64,000 bases of DNA from Boswellia sacra (GCA_013180625.2 SNVD02014058.1:24214-88213); one strand, 5' to 3'; counted from the first letter of the stretch, positions 46,472 through 60,790 are shown. A program made the numbers and translations. The notes: generated from the sequence alone by a model not told the origin.

Positions 46472-47606
46472 ATAGTTTCCTTAAGGAATTGAGACTAGGG
46501 AGGACGATATGTTTTGTTAGGATTCCAAATTTCTTAGGTAATCTGAAATCCTTATCCTATTTGGATATGAGTAGATGCAAACTTTTAGGAAAATTGCTGT
46601 TGAATAGTTTTTCTAAGACTTATTTATCACTTGAAAAGTATGGACTATAAGGAGAATTCCCTTCAGAGATTTTTGGGTTACTGAATCTTCAGCTTCTCCA
46701 TGTGGGGAATAATGAAAACCTTACAATCTATTTGCCAGAATTTAGAAAGAATAGTTCCCTTGAGGAATTGAGGCTAGCAAGGAGGAGAGTCTCTGATGGC
46801 ATTCCAAATTCATTAGGTAATCTCAAATCGTTATCTTACTTGGATATGAGTGAATGCAATATTTTAGGCTCAATTCCATCTTCAGTTTCTAATCTTACGT
46901 GTATCAATTATTTGAACTTAGCTCGAAATGAAATTTTAGGTTAGTTGCCTTCTTTAGGAAATATTGTTCTTTGGAAGAGCTACATCTTTCTATAACAAGT
47001 TAGCTGATCCAATCCCTTACTCACTGATGAATTCGAACAAGCTAATAACCTTATCCTTATTTGATAATCAATTGATTGATCATATCCCATTTGAACATAA
47101 GAATCTAACTCAATTAAGTTACTTGGATCTTGGATCAAATCAATTAGAAGGCCCGATTTCTAGCTCTCTCTTTGAACTCAAGAATCTTGAAAATCTTGGC
47201 CTTCATTTGAACAATTTGAGTTCGTACACTGGATCTTAACAAGTTTCTTTTTAACTTCAAAAATTTAGGATGGTTAGTCCTCTCATCAAATAATTTATCA
47301 TTGCTCACCAAATCCACTGCTCATACTTATTCACAGGAACCTTATCATATAGAACTCAATTCACGTAACCTCAGTGAATTCCCAAATTTCTTGTAGAAAC
47401 AAGAGCAATTAGACTATCTAGATCTTTGATCCAATAAGATAACTGGCTATGCCTGGGTGGTTATTAAATATGAGTGTAGATATTTTGTCATACTTTAAAT
47501 TTCTTACAATCTATTGACAAGCTTTCACCACCATCCTATTGTTGGACACGTCTAGAACTTTAGACCTTGGTTCTAATAAGCTGCAAGAACAGAGCATTAG
47601 AGTCTA
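46472..47606 (+). pseudogene. RLP pseudogene B, second piece (LRR)
   Basis: Resumes with NSFLKELRLG and gives the best preserved LRRs of the locus: IPNFLGNLKSLSYLDMSRC (46520-46575), the open segment 46702-46944 (GIPNSLGNLKSLSYLDMS and SIPSSVSNLTCINYLNLARNE, read consecutively) and DHIPFEHKNLTQLSYLDLGSN (47080-47140). Frameshifts occur near 46640, 46960 and 47240. Similarity to pseudogene A ends after LQEQSI (47606), and no transmembrane segment follows. Confidence 0.85.
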
Positions 47607-48391
47607 ACTTTTCCTAATAGTTTGAAAAAATGAACTAATAGGCAAAGTTTTACACTAGATATGTAGCTTGAATCTTTGCTACCATATGTTTGATACCGTG
47701 CTTGTCCAATTTTCGGTCATTCCACTCATCAATTATCAATGTTAAAACTGCAATGCAACATGATTTTATGCAATAATAAGTATTTTGCAAATTAATTTTC
47801 TTGAACGGAACAATTCTAAAGATTGATATAAGATTCTAATTAGTACTATATATTACTTGAACAAGGTTTGTATTGGCGATTGAATTCACCACATGTTGTA
47901 AGATTATTGCTTAGGTCTAGATCTTCACGATATGATAAAGAGATTTCTTTCTTTTTTTTTTTTTTTTTTTTTGCATGTGAAGCAAAATCCAGATAGTTAT
48001 TTAGGCTATTGAGTCATGTTATAGTCCAGTTGATGTACCCATACAACCAAAAAAAAAAGTTGTAAATGGGATAAAAAGTTGTAATTGACTTGTAAATGAG
48101 ATACAAAAATTTGTAAATAGCTGTTATAACCATACAGCTACTGTACCCAAATAAAATCTCTATTTAGAAGGACTCCAAATATCAAAATTCACTTATTCCT
48201 AGATTTGATATTACCATTACAGCTGCACACTATTTATCTTATATACATATATTGATCACAAACTAACAAGGTATTCCAATCTTTTCTTTAAACTCCTTCA
48301 ATAATGTATGGTGAATAGTTCCTAAGCAGCATCAAGCTCATCACTTTTAATAAACCATCTACTACTCCCTGGATAGCATCTAAGCATAGCC
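47607..48391. other. Intergenic, no gene; T tract and copia LTR fragment
   Basis: A run of about 23 T lies at 47951-47973. Positions 48020-48150 contain TTGTAAATG-type repeats and a small palindrome. Positions 48190-48285 resemble the end of the copia LTR at 24560-24659, so this fragment is shared by loci A and B. The 5-bp copia 2 target TAGCC is at 48387-48391. Confidence 0.5.
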
Positions 48392-48912
48392 TGTTGTATT
48401 TTTTCCACATTTAATGGACTATCATAGATCATTTTTCGTATGGATTATTTATTGTTTACTATCAAACATTAAGAAGCATGTTATAACTCATTGGCTTGTG
48501 ATCACCATTTGATAATGAGTCATTTTGGTTGTACCCAAATCTGAAGTAGTATGATTAGGATCAAGTGTAATCCAGTGTGAGTTATTATTGACCAGTTATA
48601 GGAGGGTCACTTTTATAAACTAACATCATATGGGAAGTCCCTACACCCACCTATATAAATATGTAACACAGCCCCATTACAACCTTTTGGAAGAGAAAAG
48701 GCAGGGGGCATAAACCTTTCCATTGGCTTTCTCTTGTAGGACCCCCATGACCCACAACCAAATCCATCTCAAACACCACCGTAAGCAAACCAACATCACC
48801 AACAATCCACGTGGCTAGCTCATCCACTCTAGGTTAATGTTTGAATTGTTTTTACACATTAGAACTTCAAGTAGTGTTGATCATATGGATATGTGCTATT
48901 TTGAATCCAACA
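48392..48912 (+). repeat. 5' LTR of copia 2
   Basis: 521 bp. TATATAAATA at about 48652 is a TATA candidate. It is followed by ATTAGTATTAGAGCTTGG (48913-48930), a worn form of the tRNA-Met primer site TGGTATCAGAGC. Confidence 0.9.
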
Positions 48913-48930
48913 ATTAGTATTAGAGCTTGG

Positions 48931-50059
48931 ATTGTGCTCTACTCAAGCTTCTATGTGTATTTGATGGCTTGTTGAGTGATGAATTAGCAATGGTTTGCGT
49001 TTTCAACAATGGATGCTTATTTTGCATTTTCAGATATCTTGTTTTATTGATTTTTTGTGCAAATCCATGGTTGATAAGGTTGTATGAGGTGTGGGTATAT
49101 TAATTGTGTCTTTTTTCCCAATTTTTATCGATAAATTTGATGGATTTATGAAACAGGTTGAAATCGGGTCATGTTGACTTGGTTGCAGGAAGTTGGGTGG
49201 AGAAGAAAGCAAACCTTGTTTATTTTCAAAAATTACCTACCCCTTAAAAGGTTCGGATTCAAAAAAAGCCCCTATATGAAAATTATTTGGACCCCTATTT
49301 TTAGTAATATTCATTTTAGTCCATGGGTTGTTTAATTTCCTAAAGAACCCCAAACTTTCTACTATTTACAAGAAGACCTAATTTTGAAAATTACCGTAGG
49401 CCCATAATTTTTCTGTAATCATAAAAGGACCCTTTTTTGATAAATTTCCTTGAGGTCCATAAAGTTTATATGATTTTAGGGGACCCATTTTTGCAAATCT
49501 TTCAAAGTTCAAAAGTTTTTAAAAGTTTTCGTAATCCACCCTAAATTAAGACAATTTATAAAGATTTTATTATGGAGTACTAAAACCAATAATTTTGAAT
49601 GGTTGTGCACTCACCTGTCGTGGGGCCAATCATGATATATTATTTGAGTTTTATAAAGGTTATTTTTAGGCCCAACTTTGATAATTGTCTTTGGTGGGTT
49701 ACAGTTTTGCTGAGATCCACACGGGTGGTGATCTTACCCTGTTAGTTTGTCACTACTAGGTAGGATGCTTGGGACATTAAAAAAATTTGTTGGGTATTAG
49801 TACTTTTCATGATTTATGATTACCCTGTCGGTACCTAGTCATGTTTAGTCTTATATTCAACTAATTCTACTTGTTCAAGTTTGGAGAGTTTTCATTCGAT
49901 ATAAAGAAAACTCTTGTATTTGCATATGGAACGGGTGGTAGGATATATGATAATGAGGAATTTTGATGTGTTTATAGTTTCACCTGCTTATTGATAATCG
50001 TTATAATTTCCTAAAATTTAATTCCTTCCATAATAGCTCTTCAATTGTCATCCATTTTG
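48931..50059 (+). other. Copia 2 leader between primer site and gag, no coding supported
   Basis: Untranslated-looking sequence with several A- and T-rich runs and short repeats of AGGCCC/AAAGGACC type around 49250-49500. No gag start could be fixed here. Confidence 0.4.
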
Positions 50060-50720
50060 AATTTAATTGGGGCAAATAATGATAATTGACATGAGATTGT
50101 CATAGTCTAGCTATAAATGAATGCTAAAGGCTATCTGGATGCTATTAGGCCACACTTTAGAAAGTGTGATAAGACAAAGAAGACCATTTATATAACTTTT
50201 ATCACGACCGCACTGTATGATGGCTTTTGTGAGATTAAATAACATGCCATAAAATTGAAAGGTGGTTATAACACCTATCGATTTGAGTGGAACTTCAATA
50301 GGATGACTGCCTTTTTTGGTTTGGAGGATGAGGCAATTAAGAAAAGGAGTGCTAATAGTGTCATGTTTGTCACCTTTGAGAGTGGCAATTCCAAAAGGAA
50401 ATTTCTCCAAAGGAAACTCTAGTGAGAAATCTTTTAAGAGGAAATTCAAGAAAAAGGCTCAAACAATCAATCCATCACTAAAGGCCATAAGAAGGGAGTG
50501 TGTTTTATTTTATTTTTTTTACAAGGGATATGACATAAAAAGGTGGATGCAAGAAACATAAGGCATGGCTAGAAAGCAAAGGTATATTCCTATACCTCTA
50601 TATGTTCGTTGAATCCAACCTTGTTAATACTCCTCCAAATACATGGTGATTGGATGTTGATGTGACCATTAATACTTAGAAGGCAATAGGAAACCACATG
50701 AAAAGGAGCTTTACCTAAAT
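50060..50720 (+). pseudogene. Copia 2 gag
   Basis: Reading fragments in the plus direction give KGYLDAIRPHFRKCDKTKKT, ALYDGFCEIK and YNTYRFEWNFNRMTAFFGLEDEAIKKRS, then a lysine-rich part. A ruined knuckle (YKGYDIKRWMQET near 50517-50560, normally CKKxGHxKRDC) is followed by KAWLESKGIPI. The gag would package element RNA. Frameshifts and stops occur every 100 bases or so. Confidence 0.65.
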
Positions 50721-51324
50721 ATGGGCAATAAAGTCAAAGCCATTAAGGTTGAATGCATAGGAGTTGTCAGACTTCACCTAGCATTAAGCCATATTTTAGA
50801 ACATAAGGATACCATTTACATTTCCCCCATTAGGAGAAATTTAGTAATTGTATCTATTTTGGAAAAATATGGCTATGCTTTTTGTTTGGGTGAAACCAAA
50901 TTCTTTAAAGAACTTTATGCTTTTGGGTTCCGGTACCCTATATAACGGCTTATATGTGATTGATTTATCTTCTGCTATTACTCAATCATTTTTTGGTGCT
51001 CATATTATGAATGTTCTTAGCTCCAAACATGGTAGATCTTGTGAAAATTCCTTTATATTATGGCATAAGCATTTAGGTCACATTTCTACACAGAGAATGA
51101 AAAGGCTCATTAAAGATGGTATTGTTCATGACTTAGACTTCTCTTACTTTGGCACTTGTGTTAATTGTGCCAAAAGAAAATTCACTACTAAAATTAGGAG
51201 AGAAAAGGTTGGTAGAAGTCAAGAAGTCTTTGGGTTAATACATACAGATATTTGTGGGCCACTCACACCTGTTGTTATACGAGGTTATAAGTACTTTATC
51301 ACTTTCATAGATGACTATTCTCGA
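50721..51324 (+). pseudogene. Copia 2 GAG-pre-integrase and integrase N-terminal part
   Basis: The segment 50721-50945 gives IYISPIRRNLVIVSILEKYGY, the usual block before integrase. A frameshift at about 50940 then leads to NGLYVIDLS, WHKHLGHISTQRMKRL and CVNCAKRK (the HHCC zinc site, 51058-51185) and HTDICGPL (first catalytic D). The reading ends in FIDDYSR, where the nested hAT begins at 51325. Confidence 0.85.
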
Positions 51325-52651
51325 TAGGGGTAGGAATTTTTTGACACGACCTGCGAGCCCGACACGACACGACACTCAAATGAGCAGGTTTGGGTTTATT
51401 TTAATCGTATTTAGGTCATGTTTGGGTTGAAATTTTGACCCTTTTATTAATTGTGTCACGTTCGGGTTAAGGGTCTGGACCCACGGGTGACATGAACCAT
51501 TAAATGATCTGTATAACACAAATAACATATAATAATGTGTGGACATGAATTGACACGATTAATATAAATGGGTAGAATTATAATACAAATATAAATAAAT
51601 TTTGAATTTAAAATTACTTTGTAAAGGCAAAAAAAGAGAAATAGAAAATGAAAACCCTAAATCTTACACATCTCATATTCAAAAATCAAAACAAGCCATC
51701 CGCCTCCTTACCTCACACGACCTCTCCCTGCCTCACCCAGCTTCTCGCCGTCTCACACGGCTTCTCCCTACCTTACACTTGTGGAGTCCACCACCTCTAG
51801 CTCTTTGTCCCTCCACCTCGCACCGACAACCTCCAAGCTCCAGCCCTCCACCTCCAAGCTCTACCCCTCCAGGCTGCTCCATCTTGCTCTCTGCCACTCC
51901 GCCTGGTGGTGACATAACTGCCTCTACCTCGTAGCGAGCCTCTAGCTCTAGGCTGCTTTGTCCAGCTCTACGCCACCGCTTCAGGCTTCTCTTTGCACCG
52001 CGTTGCTATTGTGGTAATAGAGCAGGTGAATAACAACTTTCATGTAATGTAACTCTTTTAAAAATAACTCCAAATTTTTGTTTTATATTTTTGTTTATTG
52101 ACATGTTTTTTGTCTATTTTTGTAACTCTTTTTAAAATAAATCCAGTTTATTTTTGTTTATTAGAATATTTTGTGGCTAAGTTGATTTTTTATGATTTAC
52201 GGTACTACTATTTTGTAAAGTTCACCAATAACAAGTTCACCATTCTACTGGGTATCAAAAATCAAACTTCCGTGCATGCCCAAAACAAATTAGTACATTA
52301 AACAATATAAGTTAATATTTTGTTTCAATATAGTTGTTAGTTCGATAATAATAATATTATTATTCTAGTGTCATAATCGTGTCAATAAACGGATCATAAT
52401 CGTGTCAAAATATTTAATTGTGTCATAATTGTGTTAACCGGGTCATATTCGTGTCAAACACAAAATTGACCTGTTTAATATTTTAGTTAGCATGTCTGGT
52501 TGTGTAACCCGTTTAATAATCATATCATGTTCGGGTTGGGTGCTTTTGACACGAATAATAAATGGGTCGTGTTTTGGGTTGGGTCAATTTTTATCGTGTC
52601 ATAGCTCGACACGACAAGGACACGACCCACGAACCCGAATTCCCACCCCGA
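51325..52651. mobile_element. Non-autonomous hAT element nested in copia 2
   Basis: The ends TAGGGGTAGGAATT and (inverted) TCGGGGTGGGAATT match at 12 of 14 positions. The flanks ATTCTCGA (51317-51324) and ATTCTTGG (52652-52659) are an 8-bp duplication with two mismatches. The copia reading DYSR|YGHVEL rejoins across it. Both subterminal regions carry many GACACGA/TCGTGTC motifs (51354-51380; 52375-52470; 52600-52625). The C/T-rich middle (51690-51990) gives proline-rich frames that I do not take as genes. Confidence 0.85.
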
Positions 52652-52659
52652 ATTCTTGG

Positions 52660-54940
52660 TATGGTCATGTTGAGCTTATTGTTGAAAAATATAATTCTTT
52701 AAATTCCTTTATAAACTTTAAAACCGTGGTTGAGCTCCACAAGATTAAGAAAATAAAGGCAGTAAGATCGGGTAGGGGTAGTGAATACAATGGGAGATAC
52801 GATGAAACTGGGCGTAATCCTAGGTCTTTTGCTAGATATCTCTAGGAATGTGGCACTGATGCTCTATGAACAATGCCTAGTACACCTGAACGGAATGGAG
52901 TTATAGAAAAAAGAAATCATACCATTCTTGATATAGTGCGATGCATGGTTAGTAACTTCACTCTGCCAGATTTTTTATGGGTGAAGCCCTAAAGACTGCA
53001 GCTTACATTCTAAAGTGGCTAGTAAATCAGTTCCCAAGACTCCTTATGAATTATAGTCAGGCAAGAAATGAAGTTTAAGGCACTTTGATGTTTGGGGTTG
53101 TAAAGTATAGCTAAGGCCTTATAATCCATAATCCAGGAAGCTTAATGCTAAGACTATCAGTGGTTATTTTATTGGCTTAAAGGATTCTAGATTTTATTGC
53201 CCTTCTCACTCTACTAGAATTATTGAGTCAGATCATGCCATATATTTTGATGATGACCATGATAGTGGGAGTTCTAAGCCTCACAATATTGCTTTTAGAT
53301 AAGAAAAGGATAATAGTTCAGATTTTATGACTATGTAGTCTATTTGCAGGAATATGAGTTTGATATGGGCTTGTCCTATGATCCAGTTACTTTTTAGGAA
53401 GCTGTTAGTGGTCCTAAAGCCTTGTTTAGGATTAAGCCATGAATGACAATATGGAATCCATATGTCACTATGAAATATGGGATTTGGTTGGATTGCCTTC
53501 GGAAGCCAAACCAATCGATTGCAAATATGTTTTCAAAATCAAGCATGACTCCATGGGTCAGGCAAAAAGATATAAGACTAGGCTTGTTACCAAAGGCTTT
53601 AGCTAGAGAAAGGGTGTTGATTGCAAGGAAACCTTCTCACATGTTTCTACCAAGGACTTATTTCAAATCATCACGGTGCTAATGGCTCACTTTGATTTAG
53701 AGCTGTATCAGATGGATGTAAAGACTGCATTCCTTAATGGAAATCTATCTAAGGATATGTATATGAAACAACCTGATGGCTTTGTTATACTGGCAAAAAG
53801 TACATGGTATGTAAGTTATAGATTCATCTATGGGCTTAAGCAAGTGTGTAGGTAGTAGTATTTAAAATTTGATCAAGTTATCACATCTTATGGCTTTAAG
53901 GAGAACACAGTAGATCAGTGTGTATATCTTAAAGCCAGTGGGAGTAAATACATATTTCTGGTTTTATATGTGGATGATATAGTACTCGCTTCTAATGACA
54001 CTGATCTTTAGCTTCATATAACTGTCATTTTGATATGAGGGATCTTGGTGAGGCACATTATGGTTTGGGGATTGAGATCTTTCATGACAGGGTTAGTGGT
54101 GTTCTTAGTTTGTCTCAAAGAACCTATATTAAGCACATTTTGCGTAGGTTCAACGTGCAGCCTTATTCTCCTAGAAAGGCACCTACTACTAAAAGTGATA
54201 AATTATCCAAGTCTCAATGCCCCCAGGATGATAATGAGAGAGTTTATAAGTAAACGGTTCCATATGCATCCGTTATGGGTAGTTTGATGTATGCTCAAGT
54301 ACGTACATGGCTTGACATTGCCTATGTTATTGGTGTACTTGGGAGATACTTGAGCAATCCAGGTCTAAGTAACTAGAAGGCTGCAAAGAAAGTACTTAGA
54401 TACTTACAAGGCACTAAGAACTTTAAGTTTACTTATCGATGATCTGACACTTTGGATTTGGTTGGATATTGATTATGTAAGGTGTTCAGATGACAGGAAA
54501 TTCACTTTTGGTTATATATTTATGATGGCAGGAGGAGCTATATCTTAGAAAAGTGTCAAGCAGACACTCACAACTTCTTCCATTATAAAGGCAGAGTATA
54601 TGGCATGTTATGAAGCCACTTGTTAGGCTAATATATTTGCAAAATTCTATCTCAGGGCTTGAATTTGTGTTCCCCATTCAAAGGCTGTTGAAGATATTTT
54701 GTGATAATTCTACAATAATTGCTTTCGCTCATGGTACCAGGAGTTCCTCATGCTCTAAGCATATCGATATTAAGTACTTGTTTGTAAGACAGAAATTGGC
54801 TCAATCCTATGTGTATATTGATCATGTCCTAATAGGGCTCATGTTGGTTAACCCATTAACTAAAAGCTTAGCTCCAAAGTTATTAAAGGAGCATGTGACT
54901 CATATGGGTCTGATAGAATTATCCTTTGTATTAAGTTAGT
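52660..54940 (+). pseudogene. Copia 2 integrase core, RT and RNase H
   Basis: The integrase continues with YGHVELIVEKYNSLNSF, an SGRGSEYNG (normally DxGGEY) site near 52770-52795, and TPERNGVIEKRNHTILDIVRCM (52870-52950). The RT shows LELYQMDVKTAFLNGNLS near 53698-53750 and LYVDDIVLA near 53963-53990. RNase H has MRDLGEAHYGLGIEI, the LSQRTYIKHILRRFNV block (54035-54160) and the C-terminal part to 54939 (IKYLFVRQKLAQSYVYIDHV). Many stops and frameshifts. Enzymes would copy and integrate the element. Confidence 0.85.
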
Positions 54941-55493
54941 GAGAGCCCTGTGCATTGTAATTAGTTGCAACTATGAATGAAACCATATGATCTTTTGTCA
55001 ATGAATTGCAATGTATGATTGTGCACATATTTAGTTTATTATGGCATTTGTGATTGAGACATTTAGGGTTGGTCTCAATTGGCATCATTGGATGCTTGGC
55101 ACCACATCATTCTGTGTGCAACATAATGGGATGTGTTGTACCGTTGGATATGTGGTATTATTGGATACATAGCATCATTGGATGTTGGGGCATCATTTAG
55201 TTAGATATGTAGCATCATTTGAATCAGATGCTTAACATCATTTAGTTGGATGCCTAGACTTTATGGAAATGGGTATATTGATCACTTGTTAATGCCATTT
55301 CCATATTACACTTGCATGCTACTACCTTATCAACATGTTTGTAGAATCTCTGTTATGGATTAAACATCTTATCAGTGTTACTATAGCTTAGAGACTATAG
55401 GCAAATTTGATTTGGTTTGGTTTGGGCTTGCTCAAAGTTTGACATATATGGATATAACCATTTCAAGGAGATTATGTTGTCCAAGTGGGAGAT

Positions 55494-56018
55494 TGTTGTA
55501 TTTTTTCCATATTTAGTGGACTGCCATAAATCATTTTCCATCTGGGTTATTTATTGGTTAATATCAAACATTAAGGAGCATGTTACAAACTCATTTGCTT
55601 ACGATCACCTTTTGATAACGAGTCATTTTGATTGTGGCCAAACCTAGAGGAGTATAATTAGGATCAACTGTAATTTGGTGTGAGTTATTCTGAAGTCGTT
55701 ATGAGAGAATCATTTTTGTAAACTAACATTACATGGGAAGTCCCTACCCTTACCTATAAATATGTAAAATGGCCCCATTACAACTTACATTTTAGAAGAA
55801 AAAAGGCAGGGGGTAGAAATCTTTCCATTGGCTTTCTCTTGCAGGACTCGTGTGACCCATAAGTAAATCCATCGCAAGCACTACCTCTGAGAAAACCAAT
55901 ATCACTAACAGTCCATATGGCTAGTTCATCCACTCCATGTTAGTGTTTGAATTGCTTTTGCATATTAGAACTTGAAGCAGTGTTGATCATATAGATATAG
56001 GCTATTTTGAATCCAACA
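55494..56018 (+). repeat. 3' LTR of copia 2
   Basis: 525 bp, preceded by CCAAGTGGGAGAT (polypurine tract, about 55481-55493) and followed by the TAGCC target copy. It differs from the 5' LTR at scattered positions. Confidence 0.95.
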
Positions 56019-56023
56019 TAGCC

Positions 56024-56559
56024 TTCTCTTGGGTACCTTCAAATCAAAACCAAAATACTAAAATAATGGCCTCATAAAATTGTGGGAAGAACTAAAGTTA
56101 AATGGATAGTATTTTAAAAAAAATCCAACCACATTAGAAATATATATAGTAAAATTTTGAAAAGAAGTAATGGCATCATAGATTGTTTTTATTTGAAACC
56201 AAATACTGTAAATTAAATATTCGTACATAAGCATAATAAAACTTGCCAGCCATTGATTACTCATTTGAACAAAAAGAAAAACCAAAAAGAAACGAAAAAC
56301 AAAAGAAAAAATAAAGGCAAAAGAATAATGAAATATTGAAGAGAATAAATAATGAAACAAATCTTAACCATTCATAACTATTAAAATGCACATATTATAA
56401 CATAAACAATTCTTTAAGTTAGTTTATTTTGTGCTTTTCATTTAATCTATTAAATGTTTCAAGTTTGAATATTATATAAAAATCACAAATTTTTGAAACA
56501 ATTTTTGAAGTTAATTTGATGTGGAAGCAAAGAAAAGATAATTGATAAACAAAAGTTCA
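56024..56559. other. Intergenic flank of RLP locus B
   Basis: 56024-56100 matches 16130-16195 and 56130-56290 matches 26700-27100 of the A locus, in the same order. No gene is seen. Confidence 0.6.
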
Positions 56560-57002
56560 AAGTTTATTGAATTGATAAAATATAAATGAATGACAAACTA
56601 AGGTAAAATACACCTTTATATAGGCTAGAGTTCGAATTAAAACTAAATGAGAAAGTCTAAAACAAATAGGAAACAAAGTAAGCAATAAAAAGAAATTCTA
56701 AAAGAACTAGGAATCTACAGATTCGAAGTGGGGCTATGGCGCTAGACACATAGGGCTTTGGCGCCAGTAGAAATCATTAGACATCAAGTTTTCTAGAGGG
56801 TTTGGGGCTGTGGTGCGGCGCACATGGGTCCATGGCGAGAGTTCAAAAAGACGGACTTGGAGTTGGCGTTAATGGTACTGCAGCACCAGGCATGTTGGGG
56901 TTACGGCATCAAGGCTTTTGTTTAGATACCTTGTCCTATATCAGACCCCTCCTATTGAAAAGAACCCCTCCTCAAGTTGTCTTGATATAACTCATCATCA
57001 TC

Positions 57003-58131
57003 CTAATGATATGTATATAAATCCTTGACATTAAAGGTATTGGAGATATTCCAATCATCCGAAATTTGCACAATATATGCATTATCATTTATTTTCTTGG
57101 AGATATGCAAAGGCCAATACTTTTTATTTTGAAGCTTGGAATGAACACTTGGAAATCTGTTCTTCCTCATGTGAACCATCACCAAATCTCCTTCTTCAAA
57201 CACCTTCTTCCTCTTGTGCACAACTGCATCATTCTTGTACTTATCATATGTAGCTTCCAAGTTTGGTCGAAAAAACTTTTGAATCTCAAGCGCTTTTGTC
57301 GCCATGTTCTTAGCTGAAATATTAAGCCGCTCATCAATTGGCAAGGTACTAAGTCAAGTAAATGGTGTAAAGGATGGATATAAACTACAGCAAATGGTGC
57401 CTTCTAAAATGATTTGCTATACTATTGTAAACATACTTAACTTGTGGAAAAATTACATCCCATTGTTTTGGCTTGTCTCCAACCACACATCTCAACATGC
57501 TCCCAAGTGTACGATTGACGACCTCTGTTTGGCCATTAGTTTATGGATGAAAAGCACTACTAAATTGAAGTTTCATGTCACAAATCCTCCACAAGGTATG
57601 CCAAAAATGACTCATAAATTTAACATCCCGATTCGAAGTAATAGTCTTTGGAAAGCCATGTATACGAACGATCTTCTAGAAGAATAAGCCAGCCACAGCC
57701 ACTGTATGATGAGTCTTCTTGTAAGGAATGAAGTGTGCCATCTTGAAAAATCTGTCGAACACCATAAAGATTGAATCAAAACCCTATTATAACTTAGTAA
57801 TCCTAACATGAAATCAATTGACAAATCTTCCCAGATTGTTTTTGGAATAGGCAATGTAGTATACAATTTGGTATTTTGTTCACACCCTTTGGCAAGTTGG
57901 CATTTTTCACATCACTCCACGATCTTACCAACATCTCTCTTTAATGAAGGCCAATAATAGCACTCTTGCAATAACTCGATACTCTTATCACGACTAACAT
58001 GAGCTCCAAGACCTCCTCTATGTATTTCTCTAATCAATTGTTCTCTCAAAAAACTATGAGGAATACACAATCTATTAGCTTTAAAAAGAAAGTCATCATG
58101 AATCAAAAAGTCTCCTTGGATTATGCATAGA
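57003..58131 (-). pseudogene. Gypsy integrase
   Basis: From 58131 downwards the zinc-binding region reads HRGGLGAHVSRDKSIELLQECYYWPSLKRDVGKIV with its second Cys pair nearby. The catalytic core has [13 protein letters not shown] (57820-57860) with the D. After frameshifts the C-terminal region reads DKYKNDAVVHKRKK, FEEGDLVMVHMRKNRFPS and NDNAYIVQISDDWNISNTFNV (57344-57003). This last module is typical of gypsy elements near the chromovirus group. No chromodomain is clear. Stops near 57690 and frameshifts at about 57400-57600 disable it. Confidence 0.85.
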
Positions 58132-59355
<1,224 letters not shown>

Positions 59356-59359
59356 CTTC

Positions 59360-60790
59360 TCCTAGATCTCTCCAAAGTCTTCATCATCTAGGTACAAAGA
59401 CTTCAAGAACTCGAATTTGGTCACCTCAGTTGACATACTAGTAAGCAATGTTTCACACCTACTAAGTGCATCAGCTATTTTGTTCATATGCCCCGATTTG
59501 TGATTAAAAGAAAAACTAAACTTTTGTAAAAACTAGTGCACTTTGTATGCATCTAATTCCAGTGTTGTTGACTATTCATGACCTTGAAGGTTTGATGATT
59601 GCTATACATTATGAACTCATGTTGCACCAAGTAATGCTTCCATTGTTTGAGTGCTCGAAAGACAACATAGAACTCTTCCCATAAGTACTCCACTTTTGTC
59701 ATGCATCACTCAACTTTTCACTAAAGAATTCCACCAATCTACCCTTTTGAGATAAAATAGCTCCAATTCCCTTTTCGAAAGCATCATACTCAACCTCAAA
59801 GAGTTTATCAAAGCTAAGCAAAGCTAAAACACATGTAGTACTCAACTTCTCTTTCAACAAAGCAAAGCTAATATCTTACAGTCCTAAGCGTAGGCAACTC
59901 ACGAATGGCTTCAACCTTTGACTTATCTATCTGAAGCACCTCATCACTAACAACAAATCTCAAAAGCACCAAACTATTTTGCATGAAACTACACTTTTTC
60001 AAATTGATAAACAACTTATGTTTGTGTAGTTATATTAACACCATACATAAATGTTCTAGATGCAATTCTTCATTAGCACTATAAATCAAGATATCATCAA
60101 AGTAAGTAACCATAAATTTATAAGCAAAGAGTCGAAGCACCTCAATCATTAGTCTCATGAAAATGCTAGGCACATTTAACAACCTGAATGGCATCAACAA
60201 CCACTCATATAATCCATCCTTGGTCTTAAAGGTTGTCTTTCATTTATCACATAATAGAATACGTACGTGATGGTACCAACTACGAAGATTAATCTTGGAA
60301 AATAATTGTGCCCTATATAGTTGATCTAACATGTCTTGCAACCTTGGAATAGGAAAACATTTGATAGTGATCTTGTTAATTACTCGGCTATCTACACACA
60401 TTCATGAACTACCATATTTCTTTGGAACTAACAATGTAAGGACTGCACATGGACTCTTACTATCTCATATAAGCCCCTTACGAAGCAAATCTTTAACTTG
60501 CTCTTGCAAAATTTTATTTTCTTGAGGGCTCATTCAATATTGAGAAAGGTTGGGTAAACTCGCTCTAGGAACCAAATCAATGTGTGTCGTATGTCACGCA
60601 TGGGAGGCAATCTAGATGGTATTTCAGAAGATGTAATGTCTCCAAATTTGGCTAGAATGAGTTGTACGTTCTCCCAAATTTTTTTCAACTCGGGCTCCTC
60701 CTCTTGAAGATCACATATTCTTCCAACATCAACATATTCTTCATCAATATGACTCTTCAACTCAGTAATCAAAGCCTAACCATCAACCTT
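59360..60790 (-). pseudogene. Gypsy RT and RNase H
   Basis: Minus strand. The segment 60772-60530 reads through ELKKIWENVQ and LPPMRDIRHTL...LERVYPTF, the region before RT. The palm motif YFDD lies at 60093-60104, followed by [15 protein letters not shown] sequence. RNase H ends with NKIADALSRCE and EDFGEI (about 59490-59365). Frames change several times (about 60530, 60240 and 59700), so no product is expected. The last residues lie directly next to the mitochondrial insertion. Confidence 0.85.

Larger units (their letters stand above)
48392..56018 (+). mobile_element. Ty1/copia retrotransposon 2, complete structure, decayed
   Basis: LTRs at 48392-48912 and 55494-56018 start TGTTGTATTTTTTCC and end GAATCCAACA. 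The 5-bp duplication TAGCC is perfect (48387-48391, 56019-56023). A degenerate tRNA-Met primer site follows the 5' LTR, and the tract AAGTGGGAGAT precedes the 3' LTR. A 1.3 kb hAT element is nested in the integrase. All domains are present but broken. Confidence 0.95.

Noticed and set aside
51602..51934. Proline/serine-rich open frames in the nested hAT
   Set aside because: Low-complexity C/T-rich sequence gives open frames on both strands. No domain or start context supports a gene.
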